A stretch of DNA of 64,000 nt, from positions 2,356,001 through 2,420,000 of the forward strand of contig CBDBJR010000002.1 of assembly GCA_965206445.1 (NCBI GenBank), read 5' to 3'. The stretch's first letter is position 1. Every line of letters starts with the position of its first letter. This DNA comes from CBDBJR01 sp965206445. GTDB taxonomy: Bacteria; Pseudomonadota; Gammaproteobacteria; Arenicellales; Poriferihabitantaceae. The notes beneath the pieces are model-generated. The model searched no databases. It was not told the DNA's origin and saw only the letters and a program-made list of their open reading frames with translations. Made by a program: the position numbers and the translations under genes. Below, piece after piece: positions 27,549 to 36,965 of the stretch.

Positions 27549-28544
27549 ATGCATCAAAGAAAATTAGGGCCATTCGACGTGTCGGCGATCGGCCTCGGCT
27601 GTATGAATATGTCGATGGGCTACGGCAAGGCGGATGATACAACATCAGCCGGATTACTCAACCTGGCGCTGGACGCCGGCTACACTTTTTTCGACACCGC
27701 GAATATGTACGGCAACGGGCATAACGAGACGCTGATCGGGCGGGCACTGCGGCACCGGCGGGGTGAATTTATCCTCGCCAGCAAATGCGGTATTGGTTAT
27801 GACAGCGCGGGCAAAACCTACGTCGACGGGCGGCCGGCAGAATTGAAAAAAAACTGCGAAGACAGTCTGCGACGGCTGCAAACCGAGGTGATCGACCTGT
27901 ATTATCTGCACCGACCGGACCCGAAAGTGGCGCTGGAAGACAGCATCGGCGCGCTGTCGGAGCTGGTGCAGGCCGGCAAGATACGCACCATCGGGGTCTC
28001 AGAGGTATCGACCGCGAACCTGCATCGCGCCCATAAAACCCACCCGATCACGGCGCTGCAATCGGAATATTCGCTCTGGTCGCGCACCCCCGAGCGCAAA
28101 ATCCGCGCCGCCTGCGAGCAACTTGGGATCGCGTTTGTGCCGTTCTCCCCGTTGGGCCGCGCCTTCCTGACCGGCAAAGCCTGTGACACCGACCAGCTGC
28201 CGGCGGACGACATCAGAGCGACGATCGCACGACCGCGCTTCGAGCCGGAAAATTTCGCCCGCAACAGTCGATTACTCGCCCCGTTTGCCGAGATCGCGGC
28301 GCAGCAGGGCTGCTCGATGGCACAGCTGGCGCTGGCCTGGCTGCTGGCGCAGAGCGGCGGGCGCATGATACCGATACCCGGCACCAAGCACATCGACTAT
28401 ATGCGCGAGAACGCCGGCGCCGCCGCGGTCGCGCTGTCGCCCGAGATCGTGCTGCAACTGGGTCGGTTGTTCGACCGGCAGGCGATTTTCGGCAGCCGCT
28501 ATACCGCGGCCGGCATGGCCACGTCCGACGCCGAGAAAGACTGA
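27549..28544 (+). CDS. Aldo/keto reductase
   Basis: NADPH-dependent (beta-alpha)8 aldo/keto reductase, 331 residues from ATG 27549. The catalytic tetrad is visible: Asp and Tyr in FFDTANMYG, Lys in LASKCGIGYD, and His in YYLHRPDP. The NADPH-binding region is in ALAWLLAQSGGRMIPIPGTK. It is closest in pattern to the YajO/Tas-like or AKR13 type group. The substrate is not predictable. SD-like AGGCA lies upstream. Confidence 0.92.
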   Translation: MHQRKLGPFDVSAIGLGCMNMSMGYGKADDTTSAGLLNLALDAGYTFFDTANMYGNGHNETLIGRALRHRRGEFILASKCGIGYDSAGKTYVDGRPAELKKNCEDSLRRLQTEVIDLYYLHRPDPKVALEDSIGALSELVQAGKIRTIGVSEVSTANLHRAHKTHPITALQSEYSLWSRTPERKIRAACEQLGIAFVPFSPLGRAFLTGKACDTDQLPADDIRATIARPRFEPENFARNSRLLAPFAEIAAQQGCSMAQLALAWLLAQSGGRMIPIPGTKHIDYMRENAGAAAVALSPEIVLQLGRLFDRQAIFGSRYTAAGMATSDAEKD

Positions 28545-28559
28545 CCGACCGGCGGTGGG

Positions 28560-29936
28560 CTACACGCCGGCGATCGATTCGAGCAGGTCGTGCCGGGTGA
28601 TAATCCGCGGCCGGTTTTGCCCATCGCGCACCATCACCGCCGGATTGTCGCGCGTAATCATCGACGACAGCACGTCGAGCGTGCTGTTGACCGGGACGAA
28701 GCGAAACGGCGGCTGCATGACCTGATGCACTTTGCGGTCGCGCAAATCCGGCTGTTCGATCAGCTGCGGCAGCAGCTTGCTGTCCGACAGGCTGCCGACA
28801 AATTCACCGGCGGCGACGACCGGCAGCTGAGAAATCCCGGCCGCCGTCAATACCGCCACCGCCTCCGCCACCGTGGCCTGGTGGTCGACCGTGGTCAGCG
28901 CATCGTCACCGCTTTGCTTGGCGATAATGCTGGCCGCCGACGCATATTCGCGCTCGACCAGAAAGCCGTGGTCTTTCATCCACACGTCGTTGTAGATCTT
29001 GCCGAGATAGCGGGTGCCGTGATCCGGCAGAATAATGACCATCACATCCGCTTCGGCCAGATGCGTCCGCGCCCATTCCAGCGCGCCGAACACCGCCGAC
29101 CCGCAGGACCAGCCGACAAACAAGCCCTCCTCGCGCGCCAGCCGCCGCGCCATGATCGCCGCATCTTTGTCGGTCACCTTGATGAAGTGGTCGATCACCG
29201 AGAAATCGACATTGGCCGGCAAAATATCCTCGCCGATGCCTTCGGTCATATACGGATAAATTTCGTTCTCATCGAACTCGCCGGTCTGCTTGTATTTCGT
29301 GAACACCGAGCCGTAGGTATCGACGCCGATGCTGACCACCTGCGGGTTTTGTTCTTTCAGATAGCGCGCCACGCCGCACATCGAGCCGCCGGTGCCGACG
29401 CCGGCGACATACTGCGTAACCCGGCCGGCGGTGTCGCGCCAGATCTCCGGGCCGGTGGTGTCGTAATGCGCTTGCAGGTTGGACAGGTTGTTGTATTGAT
29501 CCGGGTAGTACGAATTTTCAATCTCGCGGTGCAGCCGTTTGGCGACCGAATAATACGACCGCGGGTCATCCGGCGCCACGCTGGTCGGGCAGACGATCAC
29601 CTCGGCGCCAACCGCCTTGAGGATGTCGATCTTTTCCTGCGACTGCTTGTCGGCCAGTGTGAAAATACATTTGTAGCCCCTGGCAATCGCACACAACGCC
29701 AGCCCCATGCCGGTATTGCCCGACGTGCCTTCGATAATCGTACTGCCGGGCTTCAGGTCGCCGCACCGCTCGGCGTCTTCGATCATCTTGACCGCCATGC
29801 GATCCTTCATCGAATTGCCGGGGTTGAAATACTCGACCTTGGCCAGAACCGTGCCTTTGATGCCGCGGGTCACCGCGCCGAGCCTGATCATCGGGGTATT
29901 GCCAACGGTGTCTATAATCGAATCGTAATACTGCAT
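28560..29936 (-). CDS. Cystathionine beta-synthase
   Basis: PLP enzyme of transsulfuration joining serine (or O-acetylserine) and homocysteine, 458 residues. The fold-type II catalytic core (about 1-330) has the PLP Lys in NPGNSMKDRMA, the Asn/Ser loop EGTSGNTGMGLAL and the GVGTGGSMCGVARYLK phosphate loop. Two C-terminal CBS domains (about 335-458, DHQATVAEAVAVLTAAGISQLPVV and FVPVNSTLDVLSSMI) probably sense an adenosyl ligand. There is no N-terminal heme-binding extension. Cysteine synthase activity cannot be excluded. ATG at 29936, convergent with the aldo/keto reductase gene. Confidence 0.92.
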   Translation of the reverse strand: MQYYDSIIDTVGNTPMIRLGAVTRGIKGTVLAKVEYFNPGNSMKDRMAVKMIEDAERCGDLKPGSTIIEGTSGNTGMGLALCAIARGYKCIFTLADKQSQEKIDILKAVGAEVIVCPTSVAPDDPRSYYSVAKRLHREIENSYYPDQYNNLSNLQAHYDTTGPEIWRDTAGRVTQYVAGVGTGGSMCGVARYLKEQNPQVVSIGVDTYGSVFTKYKQTGEFDENEIYPYMTEGIGEDILPANVDFSVIDHFIKVTDKDAAIMARRLAREEGLFVGWSCGSAVFGALEWARTHLAEADVMVIILPDHGTRYLGKIYNDVWMKDHGFLVEREYASAASIIAKQSGDDALTTVDHQATVAEAVAVLTAAGISQLPVVAAGEFVGSLSDSKLLPQLIEQPDLRDRKVHQVMQPPFRFVPVNSTLDVLSSMITRDNPAVMVRDGQNRPRIITRHDLLESIAGV

Positions 29937-30041
29937 CTGTCTGTCACCGACGCGGGATTAATTAGCGGGCAAACAGTGTAGCAGAAAAATCCGGATACCA
30001 TGCCACGCGGGGTGCCCGCTCGGCGACAGGCGGAACAGGAG

Positions 30042-30119
30042 CACGGACATTCCTGTCCGTGTTTTCAAAATAAACGGGTTGGAAAACCCGTTCTCCTTTT
30101 GCGTTATCGACGATAACGC
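30042..30119. repeat. Cluster of three hairpins upstream of tpiA (dispersed element copy A)
   Basis: Hairpin 1 (30042-30061) is CACGGAC, loop ATTCCT, GTCCGTG. Hairpin 2 (30073-30092) is AACGGGTT, loop GGAA, AACCCGTT. Hairpin 3 (30101-30119) is a near-perfect palindrome GCGTTATCG-A-CGATAACGC. Hairpins 1 and 2, and the GGAG before them, match the layout of copy B at 63319-63377. Confidence 0.75.
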
Positions 30120-30192
30120 GCTATCATATCGCGCTTGTTCACCGCAGTGCTGTGCGGCATCGCGCGTTATCGTCGGGCAAATCGGGGGGAAA

Positions 30193-30966
30193 GTGCGACC
30201 GCCACTGATAGCAGGCAATTGGAAGATGAACGGCTCGGTCGATCTGGTGGTGGCGTTGTGCACGGCGATCAGGCACCAAAGCGACGCCTGGCCGGCGGTG
30301 GAAATTGCCGTATGTCCGAGCTTTACATTGCTGCCGGCGGCACGGCAGGCATTGCTCGGCGGGCGTGTACAGCTGGGCGCGCAGGATGTGGGTGCGCATG
30401 AACAAGGCGCCTTTACCGGGCAGGTATCCGCCGCGATGCTGCTCGAGCAGGGCTGCCGGTATGTGATTGTCGGCCATTCCGAACGGCGCCTGCACTGCGG
30501 CGAGAGCGACCAGACGGTGGCGGCCAAAGTCGGCATCGCGCTGCGCCATCGACTGCGGCCGATTGTCTGCATCGGTGAAACCCGGCTCGAACGTGAGCGC
30601 GGTGAAACCGAAGCGGTCATCCGCCGGCAAGCGAGCGCGGTCTTTCGGGCACTTGAGGCGCCGCAATTGAGCGCCGTTGTGATCGCCTACGAGCCGGTAT
30701 GGGCGATCGGCACCGGGCTGACCGCGGCGCCCGCGCAGGCGCAGGCGGTGCATGCCCAGGTGCGGCAGTTGGCATCCGGGCAGGATGCGCACGCGGCGGC
30801 GGCGATGCGGATTATCTATGGCGGCAGCATGCAGCCGGACAATGCCGCGGCCTTGCTGGCGCAGCCGGATATTGACGGCGGCCTGGTGGGCGCAGCGGCA
30901 CTGCACGCCGAGCAGTTTGCGGCGATATGCCGGGCGGCCGGGCGGCAGTACGATGCGGCCGGTTGA
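30193..30966 (+). CDS. tpiA: Triose-phosphate isomerase
   Basis: Glycolytic isomerase interconverting dihydroxyacetone phosphate and glyceraldehyde 3-phosphate; 257 residues. The N-terminal PPLIAGNWKMNGS holds the catalytic Asn and Lys. The catalytic His is in VIVGHSERR, the catalytic Glu in VIAYEPVWAIGTG, and the phosphate loop in IIYGGSMQPDNA. The start is GTG 30193, preceded by GGGGGA as ribosome site; the longer open frame reads through the hairpin cluster and has no family match. secG follows, the usual order. Confidence 0.97.
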   Translation: MRPPLIAGNWKMNGSVDLVVALCTAIRHQSDAWPAVEIAVCPSFTLLPAARQALLGGRVQLGAQDVGAHEQGAFTGQVSAAMLLEQGCRYVIVGHSERRLHCGESDQTVAAKVGIALRHRLRPIVCIGETRLERERGETEAVIRRQASAVFRALEAPQLSAVVIAYEPVWAIGTGLTAAPAQAQAVHAQVRQLASGQDAHAAAAMRIIYGGSMQPDNAAALLAQPDIDGGLVGAAALHAEQFAAICRAAGRQYDAAG

Positions 30967-31064
30967 CGTTTTGGGTCAAAGCGGTCGGGCGGTCAAAGCG
31001 GCCGGTTTGCCGGCCTTGATCAACAACAGCATGACGCAGCCGCGTCATCACTTTGGGATACATT

Positions 31065-31439
31065 ATGCTGGCTAACATTTTATTGGCGCTCCACCTGGTG
31101 ATTGCGGTGGCTATCGTGGTTCTGGTATTGCTGCAACAGGGCAAAGGCGCCGACGCCGGCGCCGCGTTTGGCGGCGGCGGCTCATCGCACTCTTTGTTCG
31201 GCGCCCAGGGCTCGGCCAATTTTCTCAGCCGCACGACGGCGGTTTTGACCACCCTGTTTTTTGTGTCCAGCCTGACTCTGGCGTATCTTTACCTCGGCAG
31301 AACCGGCGCGAGAAGTGTCATCGACGGCACCTCGATTATGCAGCCGACGGTAACCGACGACGCGCCGAGTGCAGACGCCGAAACCGAACCGGCGCCGCCG
31401 TCCGAACCGGAGTCCGACGTTCCGGCGGCGCCACAATAA
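31065..31439 (+). CDS. secG: Preprotein translocase subunit SecG
   Basis: SecYEG accessory subunit, 124 residues from ATG 31065. Two membrane helices ([22 protein letters not shown] and [22 protein letters not shown]) flank the conserved loop [21 protein letters not shown]. An acidic Pro/Glu-rich tail follows. It lies between tpiA and tRNA-Leu(GAG), a conserved arrangement. Confidence 0.97.
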   Translation: MLANILLALHLVIAVAIVVLVLLQQGKGADAGAAFGGGGSSHSLFGAQGSANFLSRTTAVLTTLFFVSSLTLAYLYLGRTGARSVIDGTSIMQPTVTDDAPSADAETEPAPPSEPESDVPAAPQ

Positions 31440-31480
31440 CCGGCGGCCAACACGCAACACGGATTGCACCTCGCACCCCA

Positions 31481-31565
31481 GCCGAAGTGGTGGAACTGGT
31501 AGACACGCTATCTTGAGGGGGTAGTGCTTCACGGCGTGCGGGTTCGAGTCCCGCCTTCGGCACCA
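31481..31565 (+). tRNA. tRNA-Leu (anticodon GAG)
   Basis: 85-nt class II tRNA. The acceptor stem GCCGAAG pairs with CTTCGGC, followed by encoded ACCA. The D-arm contains GGAACTGGTAGACAC, the anticodon stem CTATC/GGTAG has loop TTGAGGG (anticodon GAG), there is a long variable arm, and the T-arm is GCGGGTTCGAGTCCCGC. It follows secG by 41 bp, as leuU does in E. coli. Confidence 0.97.
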
Positions 31566-31704
31566 CGCACTGCCGGTCGGTGACATCCCGGCGGTGCCAA
31601 TACAGAACGAGGGAGATTGCGAGGTATTCTGTTTCCGGGCGGGTAATACCGGGTAATACATTTTCAGGCCGGCAACCGCTTACCGGACGTGCCGGTCGGC
31701 ACCG

Positions 31705-32748
31705 TCAGCCGCCGACCGGCGGCGCCTCTTTCACGACCAGCCGGCGGGCAAAAAACCGCGCCATTTCACGCCCCACGGCGGCAATCAGGGCCGCGCGATC
31801 GAACCCGGTCGGGTCGTGCATTGCGGCCCGCGTTTTGCCGCCCTGCTGATCGACAAACCACTGCGGCAACGGGTCGATAAAGGCATAATGCCCGGCCTGC
31901 TCGTAGACGTGGTAATCGTCCTCCTCCATCTTGATCAGGGCGCGCAGATGCGCTGCGTGATAGGGATAGCGCAGCAATTCATCGGCGCCGAAACGGTGGA
32001 TGGAAACGGCGGCATCGACGCCGCGCAACGATGCGGCGTCAAACGCCGCACCCACCGGCGCCACCAGCACAATCGCCCGCACCGTCAGCGGCGGCGGCGC
32101 AGCCCGGTCACCGTGTATCAACGCGGCCGCCAGCCTCCACACTCTCTGCCGCCACACCGAGCGGCAGAATTGCGCATCGTGCGCCTTGTGCACGGCGCAG
32201 TGCGACCGCGCCAATTGGCTATCGGGCGTGCCGCCGGCCAGCGCCAGCGCCGTCAAGCCGCCGAACGAATATCCGGCCACACCGATGCGCTCCGGGTCGA
32301 GCGCGGCGCCCAATTCGGGGTGTGATTTTGCCCACGCCAGCGCGGTGTGAAAATCGACCAGCCGAGCGGTCAGATGCACCGTGACCGGCACATACCACGC
32401 AATCACATGCTGCGGGACCAGGACGATGAAGCCGGCGCGCGCCAGCCGCGCCGCCGTCACCGCATGATCGCGGGCGCGTCCGGCCCAGCCGTGCGAAAAC
32501 AGAATCACCGGGTGCCGACCGGCGGCGACCCTGCCGTTGCGCGCCGCCGACAGCGTGTAGGGGCCGAGGCGCAATCGGGTCGCTTGACCGGTACTCGGAT
32601 ACCACGCCAGCAGATTCGGCTCGCGGCTGTCGCCCACCGCCACGGTGCGCAGTCCGGCCGCAAACGGCTGCGCCTGCGCGGACGGCATCGTCAATGCCGT
32701 TGCCAGCAGGCAGCCGAGCGCGCACATCACATTAGCGCAGCGGCGCAT
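31705..32748 (-). CDS. Secreted alpha/beta hydrolase (dienelactone/PAF-acetylhydrolase-like)
   Basis: Exported serine hydrolase, 347 residues. The signal peptide is about residues 1-26 (ALGCLLATALTMPSAQA). The oxyanion-side motif is ILFSHGWAGRA, and the nucleophile Ser is in GVAGYSFGGLTALALAGG. A Cys-rich insertion (HCAVHKAHDAQFC) may form a periplasmic disulfide. A His near the C-terminus in EQAGHYAFID could complete the triad. Substrate unknown. ATG at 32748. Confidence 0.87.
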   Translation of the reverse strand: MRRCANVMCALGCLLATALTMPSAQAQPFAAGLRTVAVGDSREPNLLAWYPSTGQATRLRLGPYTLSAARNGRVAAGRHPVILFSHGWAGRARDHAVTAARLARAGFIVLVPQHVIAWYVPVTVHLTARLVDFHTALAWAKSHPELGAALDPERIGVAGYSFGGLTALALAGGTPDSQLARSHCAVHKAHDAQFCRSVWRQRVWRLAAALIHGDRAAPPPLTVRAIVLVAPVGAAFDAASLRGVDAAVSIHRFGADELLRYPYHAAHLRALIKMEEDDYHVYEQAGHYAFIDPLPQWFVDQQGGKTRAAMHDPTGFDRAALIAAVGREMARFFARRLVVKEAPPVGG

Positions 32749-32817
32749 GGGTGTACCGGCACATCGGCGGGTCGGCGTGGCACCAAAATACGCGGATTGC
32801 CCTCCACCGCGCCTTCA

Positions 32818-33741
32818 TCAGCCCGGGTCGCGCCTGAGCGCCTGACACATGCAGTGCACACCGCCGCCGCCCGGCGTAATCATCGACACATCCGGGTCGA
32901 AAATTTCCAGGCCGTGGGCGCGCGCCTTTTGCTTCAGCACATGGCTTTTTTCCGGCACCAGAATCCGGTCGTCACCGAGCGCCACCACGTTGCAGCCGAG
33001 CTCGAGCGTATCGCGGAACGGCACCGTGAGCAGCTCGATGCGCTTCGATTGCAGCCAGTCGATCACCGCCGGATCGGTGGACTCGAGGCAGACCGCCGCC
33101 AGCCGCGGCGCCAGCATCACGACCATCAGATCGATGTGGACATAGAACGGATCGATATCGACCAGCACGACCTCCCAGCCTTCGGCGGTAAACCACGCTT
33201 GCAGCTGTGCGGCGGCGGCGTATTGACTGCGGCCTTCGTCGCCCTCCCAGCCGATCAGCACCGCACCCGGCTCGATCACGTTGAAGTCGCCGCCCTCGAA
33301 GGTGCCGGCGGTCACATAATCGTAGATCGGGATGCCCAGCCGGGCGTAGGTTTCGATCGCGCGAAAATTTTCACCCCGGCGCCACCAATTGGCCATATTG
33401 GTAATAATCGCCCCATACGGCGTCATCACCGATGAATCGCGGGCAAATATCTGGTACGGCAGCGCCGCATCCGGCCGGTGCAGGTGGACGCGCACGCCGG
33501 CGGACGCATAGGCCGACACCATCTCCGCATGCTGTCGTTGCGCCGCCTCGGGGTCGAAGTGATAGCCGCGGCGGATGCTTTTCTTCGATACCGAGCTGGT
33601 TTCGCGCCAGGCATAGTGGTCGGCCGGGCCGAGCAGAACATCGCGCAAAACCCCGTATTCGCAGTCCGCGCCCCACTCCGACAGCGCCGGCGTGCCGCCG
33701 CCTTCGCGGCGCACCGACAAGGCAAAACCCGGCTGTGTCAT
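32818..33741 (-). CDS. Amidinotransferase-superfamily (guanidino-group-modifying) enzyme
   Basis: Pentein-fold enzyme related to arginine deiminase, dimethylarginine dimethylaminohydrolase and glycine amidinotransferase; 307 residues from ATG 33741. The expected catalytic set is present: Asp102 in FARDSS, Glu149/Asp152 in FEGGDF, His202 and Asp204 in VHIDLM, and Cys297 in the terminal GGGGVHCMCQ. It likely acts on a guanidino compound through a Cys-amidino intermediate; hydrolase versus transferase is undecided. It lies 16 bp after the truncated hemoglobin gene, in the same direction as the desulfhydrase-like gene. Confidence 0.87.
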   Translation of the reverse strand: MTQPGFALSVRREGGGTPALSEWGADCEYGVLRDVLLGPADHYAWRETSSVSKKSIRRGYHFDPEAAQRQHAEMVSAYASAGVRVHLHRPDAALPYQIFARDSSVMTPYGAIITNMANWWRRGENFRAIETYARLGIPIYDYVTAGTFEGGDFNVIEPGAVLIGWEGDEGRSQYAAAAQLQAWFTAEGWEVVLVDIDPFYVHIDLMVVMLAPRLAAVCLESTDPAVIDWLQSKRIELLTVPFRDTLELGCNVVALGDDRILVPEKSHVLKQKARAHGLEIFDPDVSMITPGGGGVHCMCQALRRDPG

Positions 33742-33757
33742 GTTGTCTGCTCCTCGT

Positions 33758-34231
33758 TCAGTCGCATGGTTGCCGCCGGTCGCTGTCCGGCGCGGCGGCA
33801 GGTTGGGTGGCGGCAGCTCGAATGCGCTGTGCCGGCACCGCCAGTTGCCGCAGCAGGTAGGTTTTGAAGTCATCGGCGTACGGCTGCTGCGCGACCGCCT
33901 GCGCCATGCAGTGCAGCCAGGCATCGCGTTCGGCGTCGCCGATAGGCAGGTGGGCATGGAATTGCGGCAGCCGGATTTCACCGTAGCGCTGCTGAAACAA
34001 TCGCGGACCGCCCAGCCAGCCGCACAGAAACAGCGCCAGCCTGGCTTGCGATTGCGTTAAATCGGGCGGGTGCATGCGCCGAATACGCCGCGCGTCGGGC
34101 CGGCTTGCCATTGCCGCATAAAATGCCGCCGCCAGCCGCGCGATGCCGGCCTGCCCGCCGGCGGCGCGAAACGACGCATCGCGCTCGCCGTAGCGCAATC
34201 CGGTCGGCGCTTCAGGCGACACCGAAGGCAT
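33758..34231 (-). CDS. Group II truncated hemoglobin
   Basis: A 157-residue 2/2 globin of the TrHbO group. [20 protein letters not shown] starts the fold, [20 protein letters not shown] covers the E-F region, and [19 protein letters not shown] gives the proximal His (HLPIG) and the group II Trp at G8. Group II proteins bind oxygen tightly and are linked to oxidative or nitrosative stress. ATG 34231 overlaps the end of the desulfhydrase-like gene by 20 bp, so expression is coupled. A Gln/Asp/Pro-rich tail ends the protein. Confidence 0.92.
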   Translation of the reverse strand: MPSVSPEAPTGLRYGERDASFRAAGGQAGIARLAAAFYAAMASRPDARRIRRMHPPDLTQSQARLALFLCGWLGGPRLFQQRYGEIRLPQFHAHLPIGDAERDAWLHCMAQAVAQQPYADDFKTYLLRQLAVPAQRIRAAATQPAAAPDSDRRQPCD

Positions 34232-35213
34232 CGAGGTAGCCAAACAGCGCGGCGCTGCCGCCGGTGTGCACGAATACCACGTTCTCGTCGGCCTTGAAGC
34301 GGCCCTGGCGGACATAGTCGATCAAACCGGCCAGCCCTTTGCCCGAATAGACCGGGTCGATCAGAATCGCCTCGTGCTGCGCCATCATCGTCACCGCTTC
34401 GACCATGCCGTCGGTCGGGACGCCGTAGCCGCCGCCGATATAGCCGCAGTCGGCGATCACTTTGTCGCGCGCGACACAGCCCGGCAGGCCCATATAGTCC
34501 GCGGTTGCACACGCCAGCTCGAACACCCGCTGCTCCTGCTGCTGCTGCGCTGCGCGCACGCCGATGCCGAGCAAGGGAATCTGCGTCCGGGCGGCTTCCA
34601 GACCGACTACCAGGCCGGCCTGCGTCCCGCTGCTGCCGGTGGCGGTCACGATATGGTCGATCCGCAGCCCGATTTGATTCGCCTGCGTGAGGATTTCCAG
34701 CGCGCAATCGACATAGCCGAGCGCGCCAATCGCATTCGAGCCGCCGCCGGGGATGATATACGGGGTTTTGCCCGCGGCGCGCCGCTGCTCGGCCACCACC
34801 TGCATCGCCTGCTCCATATCCGTGCCGCCGGGGTAGTGCGTGACCGTTGCGCCGAACAATTTGTCGAGCAGCACATTGCCCGATTCGAGATAATCGCGGT
34901 GCTCGTTGCCGGTTCTGTTTTCCAGCAGCAGATCGCAGGCGAGGCCGTATTTGGCCGCCGCGGCCGCCGTCTGGCGCGCATGGTTCGACTGCACCGCGCC
35001 CTGGGTAATCAGCACATCGGCGCGCTGGGCCAGCGCGTCGGCCAGCAGAAATTCCAGCTTGCGGGTTTTGTTGCCGCCGGAGCCGAGGCCGGTGCAATCG
35101 TCGCGCTTGATATACAGATTGGGGCCCGACAATAGTTTGCTCAGATTGGTCAGCGGCTCCAGCGGGGTCGGCAGGTGCGCCAGCCGAATGCGGGGGAAAC
35201 GTGCGAGATGCAT
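34212..35213 (-). CDS. D-cysteine desulfhydrase / ACC deaminase family PLP enzyme
   Basis: Fold-type II PLP lyase, 333 residues. The PLP Lys is in [18 protein letters not shown] (about residue 49), a cofactor loop in [13 protein letters not shown], and the active-site region in [20 protein letters not shown]. The family includes D-cysteine desulfhydrase, 1-aminocyclopropane-1-carboxylate deaminase and L-cysteate sulfo-lyase; the sequence alone does not separate these. ATG 35213. It overlaps the hemoglobin gene downstream. Confidence 0.9.
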   Translation of the reverse strand: MHLARFPRIRLAHLPTPLEPLTNLSKLLSGPNLYIKRDDCTGLGSGGNKTRKLEFLLADALAQRADVLITQGAVQSNHARQTAAAAAKYGLACDLLLENRTGNEHRDYLESGNVLLDKLFGATVTHYPGGTDMEQAMQVVAEQRRAAGKTPYIIPGGGSNAIGALGYVDCALEILTQANQIGLRIDHIVTATGSSGTQAGLVVGLEAARTQIPLLGIGVRAAQQQQEQRVFELACATADYMGLPGCVARDKVIADCGYIGGGYGVPTDGMVEAVTMMAQHEAILIDPVYSGKGLAGLIDYVRQGRFKADENVVFVHTGGSAALFGYLDAFGVA

Positions 35214-35318
35214 GGTGGATTTATCCGGTTGAGTATGGGTTGGTTATTGGCCCGGCGGCGCGCATCGACCGGGAAAATACGCGACAGGAAATACGGCGGC
35301 GAGCGCCGACCGGTGGCA

Positions 35319-36521
35319 TCATTGCAGCCGCCGGATTTCCCGCTCGAGCAGCGCGGCAATCCGATCACAGTCGGCCGCCTTCAAACACAGCGGAATGCGC
35401 ATATCGCAGGTCGTGCGCAGTATATCCTGCGTCGCCGGCAAATGCTGCGGTTCGAGATACTGCCAGTGCCGATGCAGGCTGGTATAGCCGAGCGGCTCAT
35501 CACGGCCAAACCACTTCACGGCGACGCCTGTGGCGGTCACGCGGTCGGCGAAGGCCTGCATTTGACCCGGCTCCAGCCCCGATAGATGAAACTGAATCGA
35601 GCTGGCCACATAGGCTTCGTCGGCGCTTCGCGGCGGCACCGAGATGCCGTCAATCGCATTCAGCCTGGTCTCCAACGCTGCATAGAGCCGATTCCATTGC
35701 CGGCCGCGCTGCGTCATTTGCAATAGCTGCGGGCGCAGTATCGCCGCCGTCAGGTTGGACATCCGCATGCTGAAATTGGGGATCTGCCCGCGCCAGCGCA
35801 AAAACACCGCTTCCGGCGGTGCGCTGGCATGTTGCGCGTACAGCATATAGCTGCCGGAATACAAAATCGCCTTGGCCGCGATATCGTCATCGTCGGTGAC
35901 CAGCAAACCGCCTTCGCCGGAATTGATGTGTTTGAAGGTTTGCGTGCTGAAGCAGCCGACCGCCCCGAACCGGCCGGTGAAGGTGTGCTTCCATTTGGCC
36001 CCCATCGTATGCGCACAATCTTCAATCAGCGTCAGACCGAGCTGTTCACACACCGCGGTAATGCGCTCCATATCGGCGATATGCCCGCGCATGTGCGTCA
36101 GCAGCAGCACCCGCGCGCCGCTCTGTGCGGCTTTCGTGCGCAGGTCGGCGATATCGATCCGATAGTCGGCCTCGACTTCGACCAGCACCGCTTTGCCGCC
36201 GGCATGGGCGATCGCCCCCGGCACCGGTGCGAGGTTAAAGCCGTTGACCAGGACGCGGTCACCCGGCTCGACGCCGACGGTCTTGAGCGCAATGAACAGC
36301 GCGCAGCCGCCGGAGTTGACGCCGACCGCATAGCGGCTGCCGACATACTCGGCGAACTCGAGCTCAAGCAGCGCCGCCTGGGATTGGCCGCCGCCGTATT
36401 CGCCATAGCGATGCAGCCGACCGGTGCGCATCAGCGCAACCGCCCGCTCGATGGCGTCGTCCGGCAACGCGCCGGGGGTGCTCAGGTCGATATTCAAGCG
36501 CTCCGCTTCGACTGGCTGCAT
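35319..36521 (-). CDS. DegT/DnrJ/EryC1/StrS family aminotransferase
   Basis: PLP aminotransferase of the sugar/cyclitol aminotransferase family, 400 residues. The PLP Lys is Lys197 in TQTFKHINSGEGGLL, with the Asp partner in LIEDCAHTMGAKW. The start region IDLSTPGALPDDAIERAVALM is usual for the family. These enzymes normally aminate nucleotide-linked keto sugars or scyllo-inosose, yet no sugar-nucleotide genes are nearby, so the substrate may be a small keto compound. ATG 36521, 6 bp after the cupin gene stop. Confidence 0.9.
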   Translation of the reverse strand: MQPVEAERLNIDLSTPGALPDDAIERAVALMRTGRLHRYGEYGGGQSQAALLELEFAEYVGSRYAVGVNSGGCALFIALKTVGVEPGDRVLVNGFNLAPVPGAIAHAGGKAVLVEVEADYRIDIADLRTKAAQSGARVLLLTHMRGHIADMERITAVCEQLGLTLIEDCAHTMGAKWKHTFTGRFGAVGCFSTQTFKHINSGEGGLLVTDDDDIAAKAILYSGSYMLYAQHASAPPEAVFLRWRGQIPNFSMRMSNLTAAILRPQLLQMTQRGRQWNRLYAALETRLNAIDGISVPPRSADEAYVASSIQFHLSGLEPGQMQAFADRVTATGVAVKWFGRDEPLGYTSLHRHWQYLEPQHLPATQDILRTTCDMRIPLCLKAADCDRIAALLEREIRRLQ

Positions 36522-36527
36522 GCTGGG

Positions 36528-36908
36528 CTATCCGGTTTTGGTGTGGCCGTCGGCGGCCCGGTCGGTGCGGCTGTAGTCAATGCCGAGCAGCAGGCAACCG
36601 TTGACCGTCCTGCTGTTGTGTTTCGAGCCCGGCGGATAGACCACGTAATCGCCCGGCTTCAGCTCGGTGCCGTCGCTTTCGATCAAATCGCCTTCCAGAA
36701 TCAAATATTCCTCGCGGCGTTTATGTTCATGGTAGATCGTTTCCGCGCCCGGCTGCATCCGAATCAGGTAGGCGCCCTGCTGCGTTTTCACATCGTAGCT
36801 GAGATTGAGCAGCCGCATATCGTCCTGCACCGGCCCGTCGAGATCATACGGGTCAAACTCGGTTTCGTGCGTATGAATGATTCGCCGGTTTTCAGCCGCG
36901 TCGTGCAT
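36528..36908 (-). CDS. Cupin domain protein
   Basis: Small single-cupin protein, 126 residues from ATG 36908. The beta-barrel motifs are clear: ETIYHEHKRREEYLILEGDLI (motif 1 with His, His and Glu) and GDYVVYPPGSKHNSRTVNG (motif 2 with the last His). It probably binds a metal. A TTG at 36932 could extend it by eight residues. It lies 6 bp upstream of the aminotransferase gene. It could be a dioxygenase, isomerase or sensor. Confidence 0.87.
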   Translation of the reverse strand: MHDAAENRRIIHTHETEFDPYDLDGPVQDDMRLLNLSYDVKTQQGAYLIRMQPGAETIYHEHKRREEYLILEGDLIESDGTELKPGDYVVYPPGSKHNSRTVNGCLLLGIDYSRTDRAADGHTKTG

Positions 36909-36965
36909 CGTCAATACCCCCCCTGTAGTCAAACGTCATCAAACGTCATCAAGCACCGTCACGCA

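Noticed and set aside
30079..30192. N-terminal extension of TpiA
   Set aside because: The residues come from the hairpin cluster; the GTG at 30193 has a good ribosome site and fits the family start.
31567..31597. Hairpin after tRNA-Leu as a terminator
   Set aside because: GCACTGCCGG/CCGGCGGTGC can pair but has an 11-base loop and no T-run, so intrinsic termination is not supported.
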